Of a stretch of DNA of 58,799 bases, positions 42,564 to 50,898 are shown piece by piece; within the stretch, counting starts at the first letter, position 1; the number at the start of each line of letters is the position of its first letter. The notes beneath the pieces are model-generated. The model saw only the letters and a list, made by a program, of their open reading frames with translations, ran no database searches and was not told the origin of the DNA. The stretch comes from Propionibacteriaceae bacterium (GTDB lineage Bacteria; Actinomycetota; Actinomycetes; Propionibacteriales; Propionibacteriaceae), in contig JAISHO010000040.1 of assembly GCA_031262485.1 (NCBI GenBank), positions 1-58,799 of the forward strand. The letters are read 5' to 3'. Position numbers and translations under genes: made by a program.

Positions 42564-44720
42564 TCAGTTGTGGGCCCGGGCGCGGAGGATCAGAACGCCC
42601 GATCCGGTGGCCAGGGCGAGGCCGCCGAGGAGGAGGATTCCGGCCAGACCTGGTTGGGATCCGGTGTCAGGAACCTCGGAGGACGTCGATGAGGACACAG
42701 TGCGAACGGAAGAGCTAGACGAGGACGTCACCGTCGTCGAGGTGGTCGACGCGGTGCTCCAACTCCATGATGTCGACCAGGAGGAGGACGAACCAGATGT
42801 GCTCGTGCTCGCCTTGGGGGTGACGGTTCCCGGGGCGGGGGTCGGGGTCGGTGTGGGCGTCGGGGTCACGCTGGGGGACGGCGCTGGGCGAGGCAGCGGG
42901 ACGACCGACTCGGCCTCCTCGACTGCCCAGGTGTGGCCGGTCTCGGTGGCGGTGACGCGCACCGTGACGTAGCGGCCGACGTCGGCGGGGAGGAGTTTGT
43001 GGGTGCGCCCGGCGGCGCCCTCGATGGGGGCGCCGTCGCGATACCACTGGTAGGTGAGATCGGCGTCGGCCGGGGTGACGTCGTCGACGCCTGCGGTCAC
43101 CGTGGTTCCCTCGATGGGGTCGCCCTCGACGACGACTCGCCCGATCTCCCCGACGAGCGGGGTGGGCTCGACGGCGGCGGCCACAGCTGTGTCCGCCTCA
43201 TGACCGGGCGCGGTGGCGGTGATGGCGACAGTGACCGTGTGGTGGATATCGGCCGGGTCGACGGTGTACGTCTCCTCGGTCGCTCCGGCGATGGGAGCTC
43301 CGTCGCGATACCACTGGTAGGCCAGGTCGGCGTCGCGCGGGGCGACCCCGATCGCCCGGGCGGTGAGGACGGACCCAGTCTCGGCCTCGCCCCGGATCGT
43401 CGCGGCGGCGACACGGGCGTCGTTGGACGAACCGGAGACGGTGTCGGACGCGGAGGCGGGAATGAAACCTTCGCGCGTGGCCGTCACGAGGACGCTGAGG
43501 CTGTGCCCGGAGTTGGCGGCGATGAGCTGATACGTCCGTTCCGTCGCCCCGTCGATCGGTTGGCCGTCGCGCAACCATTGATAAGTGACGTCGGTGTCGG
43601 CTGGCGCAAGGCCGCTGATGACGGCGGTGACGATGTGGCCGGTTTCGGCCGTTCCGGTGATGGCGACGGAGTCGAGCGCGAGTGTGGCGAGGGCGACGGG
43701 GGCGGTGGGCAATGATTCACCGGTCGCCTCGGCCCGCCCTGCGGCGGTGGCCGTGACACGGACGGAGATGGCCTGGTCGGCGTCCGCCGCACCGAGGGTG
43801 TAGATGGCGCCGGTCGCGCCGGGGATCGGTTCGCCGGCCCTCAACCATTGATAGGCGACGTCCGCGCTAGACGGGTCGACGCCGGTGACCTCGGCGCGCA
43901 GCACCTGGCCCACCGTCGGATCGCCGATGATCGTCACCTCGTCGAACTCGACGGCCCGCCCCTCGACGAGGACGGCGGCAGAGCGCGCGGTGGCCGAGTC
44001 AAGACCAGTCAGCCTTGCACTCACCTCGACGGACATCTCGTGGCCGACCTCGAGATTGGTGAGCGTGAACTGACGCTCCGTGGCGCCGTTGACAGGCTCC
44101 CCGTCGCGATACCACTGATACGACAGATACGAGGCCTGTGGCGACAAGCCGACGGGTGCGGCGGTCAACGTCTCACCGTCTTGGGCGACTCCGGCGATCT
44201 CGGCGCCGGCCAGCTCGATCGCGTCGCCGTAGGGGATGACCGGGTCGGATCGGCGGGCAGCCGTCTCATCGTCGCGGCGCACCGTCGCTTCGACGGTGAC
44301 GTTCTTTCCGACGTCGTAGCCGGTCAGCGTGTACGTCTCACCAGCGGCTCCGGGGATGGCCCGGTCGCCGCGATACCAACGGAAGGAGACCTCGGTCCCC
44401 TCCGGGGTGACGCCTTCGGCTGCTGCGGTGAGCGTCTCGCCTCGGTGCGGTTCGCCGCTGATCGTGACCGTGGCGACAACGAGCGGCTCGGGTGTCGGCG
44501 TCGAGGTCGGCGAGGGCGAAGCGGATTCGGACTCGGTCGGCTCCCCCGGCTCCGGTTCGGGATCGGGCGACGCGGAGACGGAGGCGGAGGGCGAGGCCCC
44601 GTCGAGGGCGAGAGTGGCGTTCGAGGCGATGACCCCGGGGATGAACGCCCCGACTGCCGCGCACAGGCTGACGATCAAGGCGGTGACGGCCCAGCGGCGG
44701 TCATCCGGTCGATCTGCCAT
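42564..44720 (-). CDS. cell-wall-anchored protein with six Ig-like repeats
   Basis: About 718 residues. An N-terminal membrane helix (about 12-36) is followed by a Pro/Glu/Ser stalk, then six repeats of about 85-95 residues, each with the core TYQWYRDGAPIxGATxxTY (the Ig-like domain seen in actinobacterial surface proteins). A Ser/Thr stalk with SSSWSTSWSW leads to a sortase signal: VPDTG, a hydrophobic helix (LAGILLLGGLALATG) and RARAHN tail. It is probably attached to peptidoglycan by sortase. ATG 44720 is chosen; GTG 44729 is possible and neither has a strong ribosome site. Confidence 0.88.
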   Translation of the reverse strand: MADRPDDRRWAVTALIVSLCAAVGAFIPGVIASNATLALDGASPSASVSASPDPEPEPGEPTESESASPSPTSTPTPEPLVVATVTISGEPHRGETLTAAAEGVTPEGTEVSFRWYRGDRAIPGAAGETYTLTGYDVGKNVTVEATVRRDDETAARRSDPVIPYGDAIELAGAEIAGVAQDGETLTAAPVGLSPQASYLSYQWYRDGEPVNGATERQFTLTNLEVGHEMSVEVSARLTGLDSATARSAAVLVEGRAVEFDEVTIIGDPTVGQVLRAEVTGVDPSSADVAYQWLRAGEPIPGATGAIYTLGAADADQAISVRVTATAAGRAEATGESLPTAPVALATLALDSVAITGTAETGHIVTAVISGLAPADTDVTYQWLRDGQPIDGATERTYQLIAANSGHSLSVLVTATREGFIPASASDTVSGSSNDARVAAATIRGEAETGSVLTARAIGVAPRDADLAYQWYRDGAPIAGATEETYTVDPADIHHTVTVAITATAPGHEADTAVAAAVEPTPLVGEIGRVVVEGDPIEGTTVTAGVDDVTPADADLTYQWYRDGAPIEGAAGRTHKLLPADVGRYVTVRVTATETGHTWAVEEAESVVPLPRPAPSPSVTPTPTPTPTPAPGTVTPKASTSTSGSSSSWSTSWSWSTASTTSTTVTSSSSSSVRTVSSSTSSEVPDTGSQPGLAGILLLGGLALATGSGVLILRARAHN

Positions 44721-44798
44721 GTCGGTCACACCATCGCAAACGGGGCCGCATCACGTACGACCGTCGATTAAAAGCACACAGTGAGGTAACAACTCTCA

Positions 44799-44945
44799 CT
44801 ATGACAAGCAGCTTACTCGGTTTTCATAGGAGTTGCGCGGCGTGTATCGAAAGCGCGGCCCCTGAGTACCGACGATGCTGAGATGATCTTCTTCCGTCAG
44901 TGCGACCGCACGATCCCATTCATGAATGGGGCGGAACAGTCCCAT
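44799..44945 (-). CDS. candidate 48-residue ORF or remnant sharing hipB 5' sequence
   Basis: The frame reads MGLFRPIHEWDRAVALTEED and continues for 28 residues to a TAG. Its first 17 codons are about three-quarters identical in DNA to the segment upstream of and into hipB (MGSFCLIHEWERTIAF in that frame). It may be a diverged duplicate of the hipB promoter region, a truncated gene, or a small gene. No ribosome site. Confidence 0.3.
   Translation of the reverse strand: MGLFRPIHEWDRAVALTEEDHLSIVGTQGPRFRYTPRNSYENRVSCLS
44914..44944 (-). repeat. palindromic element copy 2
   Basis: CCCATTCATGAATGGG at 44915-44930 is a perfect 16-base palindrome, about 195 bases upstream of the Ig-repeat surface-protein gene. 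It repeats the hipB promoter element (42511-42541). Confidence 0.55.
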
Positions 44946-44982
44946 GCGCTTCTCGTAGGTCCTATTCGCGGATCAATCCAGA

Positions 44983-46203
44983 TCACTGAACCGTCGAAGC
45001 GTTCTCCCCCTCGGGCCCCGCTGTCGTCATCTGTGCGTCAATGAGTTGTTTCTCCTGAGATCTGATGCGCTCGAGGCGGCTGATCTCCTTGTCGAGGGCG
45101 GCGATCCGCGTGGGGATGAGCCAACCGAACCGTTCCGCCAGTATGGGACTCGAGAAGATCACAACGAATCCGACAACGAACGGGAGAACCCAAAGAAGCC
45201 AAATGAACCCATCACTATCGAACGTGCTTGTTTCTCCGTCGGTTCCAATGGCTGCTCCGAGGATCCCTCCGGGAATCATCAAGAGGATCATCACGACCAT
45301 CCACGAAACGGTGATAGCCGACCGTTTGACACGAGTCGCACCACCGACTACAAACATTGGGATCGGGAGAAGAACGGCGAAGGGTGTGACGACTACAAGA
45401 GTCTGAAAGGAATCCAAATCCATTTCACCGAACGTCAGAGCTGGGACGAGGCTCACGAAGACGAGCAGTGCAGCCATCGTGATTGCTCCCCACGAGGTGT
45501 CCATGAAGCGGACCCACCACGACACTGGGATGGGCCGACGTTCGAGGGTCCTCATCAGGGTCGAGCGGCGCTCTTCGAGTTCTTCGATTCGAGCGGTGTA
45601 AGCCTCGTAAGCCGTCGTCGAGGTCCGTTGCGTCACCGCCATGGCGGCGCAGTAGGCGCAGAGAATTTGGCAGGCGAGAGGAATGAGGATGCCGAGCACC
45701 GGGGTGCCAAGGACGACGAGGGAGGGGATGAAACACCAGCTGGCGACGGAGACAGCGCGCGACGACCAGCGCAACAACCGGGCCGCCCACGCGCGCGTCT
45801 CCACCGTCCAGCGGGTTGCGATGACTCCGACGTCACTGAGGGCGACGGCGATGAAGAAGGTGACGGGTAGAGCGACGAGGCCTGCCAGAGATCCCACGCC
45901 CTCGTTGAACGACTGCGAAAGACCGACGAGTCGCTCCCACAAACCCACGGCTTTGTCTTGAAAGGGGCCCGAGAAAGGCGCGGCGAAGGCGAGATCATAG
46001 AAAACGAGAATGCCGGCCGCTGCGACGGAGATCCCCCACTCGCGCAGCATGGCCCGATTGGTGTCCCAGGCGTCGGAGTTCCAAAAGCCCGACCAGGCGG
46101 CGCGCAGGCCGGGATTGGCCGATCCGGGCTCAGGCACGGTCGAAGGAATGGACGCGACGGGGGCGGCCCCAGCGGGAGCGTCGTCGGGAGCGCGCCTCGT
46201 CAC
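44983..46203 (-). CDS. membrane protein of unknown function, coupled to hypC
   Basis: 406 residues. Six to eight hydrophobic segments: about 60-80, 105-125, 155-200, then a charged coiled segment (TARIEELEERRSTLMRTLERR, about 215-236), helices at about 250-350, and a C-terminal coiled-coil-like KEISRLERIRSQEKQ. Family not recognised. Start GTG 46203 overlaps the hypC stop (GTGA), so it is translated with the hydrogenase maturation genes. Codon use is less GC-biased than its neighbours, hinting at separate origin. A membrane anchor or electron-transfer helper for the hydrogenase is possible but unproven; no haem- or cluster-binding Cys/His motif is visible. Confidence 0.7.
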   Translation of the reverse strand: MTRRAPDDAPAGAAPVASIPSTVPEPGSANPGLRAAWSGFWNSDAWDTNRAMLREWGISVAAAGILVFYDLAFAAPFSGPFQDKAVGLWERLVGLSQSFNEGVGSLAGLVALPVTFFIAVALSDVGVIATRWTVETRAWAARLLRWSSRAVSVASWCFIPSLVVLGTPVLGILIPLACQILCAYCAAMAVTQRTSTTAYEAYTARIEELEERRSTLMRTLERRPIPVSWWVRFMDTSWGAITMAALLVFVSLVPALTFGEMDLDSFQTLVVVTPFAVLLPIPMFVVGGATRVKRSAITVSWMVVMILLMIPGGILGAAIGTDGETSTFDSDGFIWLLWVLPFVVGFVVIFSSPILAERFGWLIPTRIAALDKEISRLERIRSQEKQLIDAQMTTAGPEGENASTVQ

Positions 46204-46472
46204 ACGATGGCCGTTTCTTTGAAGGCGTCGATCTCGTCGTCCCAGGCTTGGCCGAGTTTCTGGATCTGGTCGAGAGTGGCGGCGGCCTCGGCCTCGTCGA
46301 TATAGCTCATGGCGAATCCGACGTGGACGAGGACCCAGTCGCCGGTCGCGACGGGGCGGTCGGTCAGCAGCGCGGTCGAGATGACGCGGCGGACTCCGCC
46401 GACGTCGACCTTGGCGAGATGCTCGCCCTCGTCGACGATGTCGATCACCTCAGCTGGCACGCCTAGGCACAT
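46200..46472 (-). CDS. hypC: hydrogenase maturation chaperone HypC
   Basis: 90 residues. It opens with MCLGVPAEVIDI, where Cys2 is the conserved residue binding the Fe(CN)2CO precursor and the hydrogenase large subunit. VGDWVLVHVGFAMSYIDE is the family's beta-barrel signature. Start 46472 has AAGGAGG; the longer frame is unsupported. It lies between hypE and the coupled membrane protein. Confidence 0.95.
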   Translation of the reverse strand: MCLGVPAEVIDIVDEGEHLAKVDVGGVRRVISTALLTDRPVATGDWVLVHVGFAMSYIDEAEAAATLDQIQKLGQAWDDEIDAFKETAIV

Positions 46473-46539
46473 GGCGCCCTCCTTCTTCGGGGCTCGTCTC
46501 CCCCGCTCGGCCCACTTCCTGGGGTTGGCGGGGACATGG

Positions 46540-47628
46540 TCAGCAGATACGGGGCAGCGGGTCGCCGACGAGCATGTCGACGAGACGATCACCGCCGAAA
46601 GCGTTGTGGATGGCGACGGCGCCGGGGAAATCCTCGGTGATCCGTCCGATGAGGGCGGCCTCCGTGGCCCCGGCGGCGTGGAGAGCGGCGAGGGCGGTGA
46701 CGGCGGCGTCGTTCGGGACGACCGCGATGAAACATCCCTCGTTGGCGACGTAGAGCGGGTCGATGCCGAGCATGTCGCAGGCGCCGCGCGTGGCGGGATG
46801 GACGGGGATCGTCTCCTCCTCCAAGAGCACCCCGAGCCCGCTGGCCTGGGCCAACTCGTTGACGACGGTGCCGACCCCGCCGCGGGTGGCGTCGCGCATC
46901 CAGGCGACGTCGACGCCGGCGGCGTAGAGCGCCTCGACCCAGCCGTTGACGGGGGCGGAGTCGGAGACGATGTCGGCTTCGAGCGCGAGATCGCCGCGCG
47001 CCATCATGACGGCCATGCCGTGGTCGCCGATCGCCCCGGAGACGAGGATCCGGTCGCCCGCCGCGACGCGATGGGCGCCCAGGTCACGGCCGTCAGGGAC
47101 GACGCCGATCCCGGCGGAGGTGATGAAGACCTGATCGGCCGCCCCCTGGGGGACGACTTTGGTGTCGCCGGTGACGATGACGACCCCGGCCGCGTCGGCG
47201 GCGGCCCGCATCGCGGTCGCGATCTCGCGCAAGGTCGCGACCGGCAATCCTTCCTCGATGACGAAAGCGACGGAGAGCCACTTTGGGATCGCCCCGGAGA
47301 CGGCGAGATCGTTGACGGTGCCGTTGACGGCGAGCTCGCCGATCGAACCCCCGGGGAACACAATCGGCTGGACGACATAGGAATCGGTCGAGAAGGCGAG
47401 ACGTCCTCCCTCGACCGTCAGCAGCGCGCCATCCGTCAGCTCCGGGCCGGGCGCGCCGAAGGCCTCGATGAAGACGGCGTCAACGAGCGCGGCAGAGGCT
47501 TTGCCGCCGGCCCCGTGGGCGAGGGTGACCGTCTCATCGGTGAGACGGGGGCGGCGCCGACGATAAGCCTCGATGCGCTCGGCGACCTCGGCTTCGCTCG
47601 TGGGACGACGGGTGGGGGGGTTCGTCAT
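46540..47628 (-). CDS. hypE: hydrogenase maturation protein HypE
   Basis: 362 residues, PurM-like ATP-binding fold. LAHGAGGKAS opens the core, VNGTVNDLAVSGA and TGDTKVVPQG are substrate-loop signatures, and the chain ends in PRIC, whose terminal Cys accepts the carbamoyl group from HypF and is dehydrated to the thiocyanate that gives the active-site CN ligands. It has a GGGGAG ribosome site and lies four bases after the HupF-like gene. Confidence 0.97.
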   Translation of the reverse strand: MTNPPTRRPTSEAEVAERIEAYRRRRPRLTDETVTLAHGAGGKASAALVDAVFIEAFGAPGPELTDGALLTVEGGRLAFSTDSYVVQPIVFPGGSIGELAVNGTVNDLAVSGAIPKWLSVAFVIEEGLPVATLREIATAMRAAADAAGVVIVTGDTKVVPQGAADQVFITSAGIGVVPDGRDLGAHRVAAGDRILVSGAIGDHGMAVMMARGDLALEADIVSDSAPVNGWVEALYAAGVDVAWMRDATRGGVGTVVNELAQASGLGVLLEEETIPVHPATRGACDMLGIDPLYVANEGCFIAVVPNDAAVTALAALHAAGATEAALIGRITEDFPGAVAIHNAFGGDRLVDMLVGDPLPRIC

Positions 47629-47632
47629 GGAC

Positions 47633-48316
47633 TCATTCTCCCCGACCGTCTACCCGGCCCGCCACTATCGACGAACCGGCGCCGGACAGCGCCATCTCCG
47701 AGTCTTGTTCTCCGATCCCATCCGGCTCAAGAATCGCGATCGCAGAACCGGCGTGGACGAGGATGCGATCCCCGGGAACGACATCGCCGACGACCATGAC
47801 GTCGACCTCGTCGACCACCCCATCGATCTCGACCGCCGCAAGGTCGAACGGACCGACGGGGTACTCCAGGACCGTCGCCGGAACACCCTCGTCGCTGCAG
47901 GTGATGCACTGCTCGCCAATGGCCCCCGCTTCAACGAACGACGTCAGGTTGTCAGACTGGCCGAGGGAGGCGAGCGCATTGACACCGATGACGTCCCCCG
48001 TCGTCGCGGCCATGGACGCCGGGGAAGAGGAAGAAGAAGACAAGGACTCCGGCGAAAGGGGCAGAGACGATTCGACGGCGAAATTCCCATCGACTACCCC
48101 GGCTTCGGCGAGAGCGGCCATGACCTCGGGCAGTTGCTCGGGGGCGACCCGGCTCAAGGCGTACCCGGCGTGGACGATGATGTGCTCGCCCACCGTCAGA
48201 TCGGGTAGGAAGCTCAAGCAGACGCGTCGTTGTTCACCGGCGAAATCGACCTCGGCGAAGGGGGCGTCGCCCGACTCGTCGATGGTGAGGATCCGCCCGG
48301 GGATCGCGAAGCACAT
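47633..48316 (-). CDS. HupF-like double HypC-domain chaperone
   Basis: 227 residues in two parts. The N-terminal 75 residues are HypC-like (MCFAIPGRILTIDES, GEHIIVHAGYALS, with Cys2). A Ser-rich linker (LSSSSSSPAS) is followed by a second domain with CITCSDEGVPATVL and VPGDRILVHAGSAIAIL, which reads as a second HypC-type barrel carrying a CxxC pair. Actinobacterial HypC/HupF-family proteins of this length accompany hydrogenases. It is distinct from the single-domain HypC also encoded here, so one of the two may serve a special step. GGGAGG is the ribosome site. Confidence 0.85.
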   Translation of the reverse strand: MCFAIPGRILTIDESGDAPFAEVDFAGEQRRVCLSFLPDLTVGEHIIVHAGYALSRVAPEQLPEVMAALAEAGVVDGNFAVESSLPLSPESLSSSSSSPASMAATTGDVIGVNALASLGQSDNLTSFVEAGAIGEQCITCSDEGVPATVLEYPVGPFDLAAVEIDGVVDEVDVMVVGDVVPGDRILVHAGSAIAILEPDGIGEQDSEMALSGAGSSIVAGRVDGRGE

Positions 48317-48317
48317 C

Positions 48318-50876
48318 TCAGCTGCCTCCCTCGTTTGTGACGTTCGACGTCGTGGTAGTTCCAGAATAGAACTGCCCCGGCCGATTCATCGTCAGAACCC
48401 CGGCCAGCGCCTGCCCGAGGCTGAGGCCGCCGTCGTTGGCGGGGACGACGTGGTGGATCAGGAGCGCCCCCGAGGCCCTCTCCCCCCAACGGTGTTGACA
48501 ATCCCTCGTCAAGAGACGGTTGGCGAAGACGCCGCCGCTCAACCCGACCCTGCCCTCGATCTCCGGGTGGGCGGTCGCGTAGTCAGCCAGGGCATCGACG
48601 ACGACCGTCGCCAAGGCGGCATGGAAACCCCTAGCCATGCAGGCGATGGAGCGTCCAGAGCGGGCCCCCTCGACGACCGCGGCGACGATTCCGGCTGGAT
48701 CGCCCCACCCCGGATCGGCGCAGGCGGCGTGATGGCAGCCGTGGGCGGCGCGTTCCAGTTCCATGGCCGCTTGGGCCTCGTAGGTCGCCTCCTGGCGCAC
48801 CCCGAGAATCGAGGCGACGGCGTCGAACCAGCGGCCCGCGCTCGACGTCTCGACGACGCCGGCGGCTAGGCCGGATACTGGCCCAGTGGCGAGTTGGCTG
48901 AGGACGAGAGCGCGCTCCGCCGGATCGGCCTCCTCGTAGCAGGGCAGCCCTGCCGGATCGACACCGAAGCGAGCGAGCAGGCCGAGGGCGCTCTTCCACA
49001 CCCTCTTCACCGCGGAATCGCCTCCCGCAAGGGGGAACATGGGCAGATGCCAGACCCTCTCGTATTCCAGCGGGTCGGCGCCGAGGGCGATGATCTCTCC
49101 GCCCCAGATCGTGCCATCGGTTCCATAACCGGTGCCGTCGAGCGTGGCGACGACGGTGGGTTTTCCCTGGAGACGATGCTCGGCGACCAGCGAAAGGGCA
49201 TGCGCGTGATGATGCTGGACGCGCAGCAGGTGGATGTCGTGGGTTTCGGAATAGCGCTCGGCCCACGCCGTCGTCGCGTACCCGGGGTGGAGATCGCAGA
49301 CGAGGAGGGCGGGGCTGCGTCGATGCGAACGGAGCGATTGATCGACGCCTCGCTCGAAGGCTTGCCGGGAGCGCAACGACCCCATGTCGCCGATGTGGGC
49401 TGAGAGAAAGGCCATGCCATGGCGGGTGACGGCGAAGGTGTTCTTGAGTTCCCCGCCGACGGCCAGCACGGTGACATCGGCGCCGCCGAGATGGACCGGC
49501 AGGGGGGCGTAACCGCGCGAGCGGCGCACGGGGATGAGATCGACGTCGTCGAACCCGTGCTCGGACGAGGGGCGGGAGTGGTGCGATGACAAGGGAGAGG
49601 AAGGAGCGATATCGGGACATCTCGCGGCTGACAACAACGCGGGCAGCGTGCCTCTCCCGCCCCTCGTGTCGGCCATGGAAACGGAATCTTCGACTGGCGT
49701 GACAATCTCTCGGTCATGGACGAGGAAGCCGTCGACGAGACGGGCGAGGTCGCGTTCGGCCTCGTCGTCGCGATAGCGGATCGGGTCGCCGGAGACGTTG
49801 CCGGAGGTCGCGACAAGGACCTCGTCCCCCTCGACGAGGAGAACGTGCAGCGGCGCCGAGGGCAGCATGACGCCGACGTCGTCGAGCCCGGGGGCGACGC
49901 CAGGAGCGAGATCGTAGGTCGCCGCTTGCGGGAGAAGGACGATAGGTCGTTGTGGGCTGACGAGCGTGTCTCGCTGCGCTGGGGAAAGGTCGGCGATCCG
50001 CTCAGCCGCCTCGACCGTGGCCGCCATGACGGCGAACGGCTTGCCCGGACGACGTTTGCGTGACCTGAGCCGTTCGACGGCGTTCGCGTCGCGGGCGTCA
50101 CACATGAGGGTGTAGCCGCCGATCCCCTTGACGGCGAGGATGCCACCGTCCGCGATGATGGCGCGTGCCGCCGTGAGGATCGCGTCGAACGATTCCCGAG
50201 AACGTGATGATCCACCAGCGTGTGGTGTGGTGAACCCGGCCTCACGCCCCAGATCGGTGAGCGTGAGCCGCAGCGTCGGCCCGCAATCGAAACAACTGAT
50301 CGGCTGGGCGTGATAGCGCCGATCGGACGGATCGCTGTACTCCGCCGCGCAGGCGTCGCACATCGGGAAGGCATCCATCGTGGTGTTGGGGCGGTCGTAG
50401 GGGACGTCGCGGATGATGCTGAGGCGCGGCCCGCAATTCGTGCACGTGATGAAGGGGTAGCGGAAGCGACGGTCGGAGGGGTCGGTCATCTCGCGGACGC
50501 AATCAGCACACGGCGCGATGTCGGGCGAGATGAGGGTGAGCGCCCCCGGGGACCGACGCGAAGGGATGATGACGAAGGCGATCTCCTCCCCCGTCGGGAT
50601 CAGTTCTTCGTCCTCGAGCGAGGTGACGACGGCGAGAGGCGGATGATCCGAACTGGCACACTCGATAAACCCGTCGACCGCCCACGCCTCCCCCTCAGCC
50701 TCGGCGAAGACGGACTCGTCGTTGTTGCCCGTGAACCCGGTGATCGGGAAACGTGCCGCGAGTGTTGCGAGATGAGGCCGAAACCCGACCCCCTGGACGA
50801 CGCCGCGCATGATGATGCGGCGGCGGATCGTCGTCCATCGCCTTGAAACGACCTCATCCTCGCTCATGCGCGTCAT
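48318..50876 (-). CDS. hypF: carbamoyltransferase HypF
   Basis: 852 residues. In order: acylphosphatase domain (RRRIIMRGVVQGVGFRPH), two zinc-finger pairs (CADCVRE/CTNCGPR and CDACAAE/CFDCGP, with typical 18-residue spacing), a YrdC-like domain (GILAVKGIGGYTLMCDA), and a Kae1-like carbamoyltransferase with HHHAHAL and VSLSGGVFANRLL-like segments. It makes the carbamoyl group for HypE. ATG 50876 with GAGGG is preferred; a longer frame would overlap the preceding gene. Confidence 0.97.
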   Translation of the reverse strand: MTRMSEDEVVSRRWTTIRRRIIMRGVVQGVGFRPHLATLAARFPITGFTGNNDESVFAEAEGEAWAVDGFIECASSDHPPLAVVTSLEDEELIPTGEEIAFVIIPSRRSPGALTLISPDIAPCADCVREMTDPSDRRFRYPFITCTNCGPRLSIIRDVPYDRPNTTMDAFPMCDACAAEYSDPSDRRYHAQPISCFDCGPTLRLTLTDLGREAGFTTPHAGGSSRSRESFDAILTAARAIIADGGILAVKGIGGYTLMCDARDANAVERLRSRKRRPGKPFAVMAATVEAAERIADLSPAQRDTLVSPQRPIVLLPQAATYDLAPGVAPGLDDVGVMLPSAPLHVLLVEGDEVLVATSGNVSGDPIRYRDDEAERDLARLVDGFLVHDREIVTPVEDSVSMADTRGGRGTLPALLSAARCPDIAPSSPLSSHHSRPSSEHGFDDVDLIPVRRSRGYAPLPVHLGGADVTVLAVGGELKNTFAVTRHGMAFLSAHIGDMGSLRSRQAFERGVDQSLRSHRRSPALLVCDLHPGYATTAWAERYSETHDIHLLRVQHHHAHALSLVAEHRLQGKPTVVATLDGTGYGTDGTIWGGEIIALGADPLEYERVWHLPMFPLAGGDSAVKRVWKSALGLLARFGVDPAGLPCYEEADPAERALVLSQLATGPVSGLAAGVVETSSAGRWFDAVASILGVRQEATYEAQAAMELERAAHGCHHAACADPGWGDPAGIVAAVVEGARSGRSIACMARGFHAALATVVVDALADYATAHPEIEGRVGLSGGVFANRLLTRDCQHRWGERASGALLIHHVVPANDGGLSLGQALAGVLTMNRPGQFYSGTTTTSNVTNEGGS

Positions 50877-50898
50877 CGCGTCACCCTCATCGAATCGC

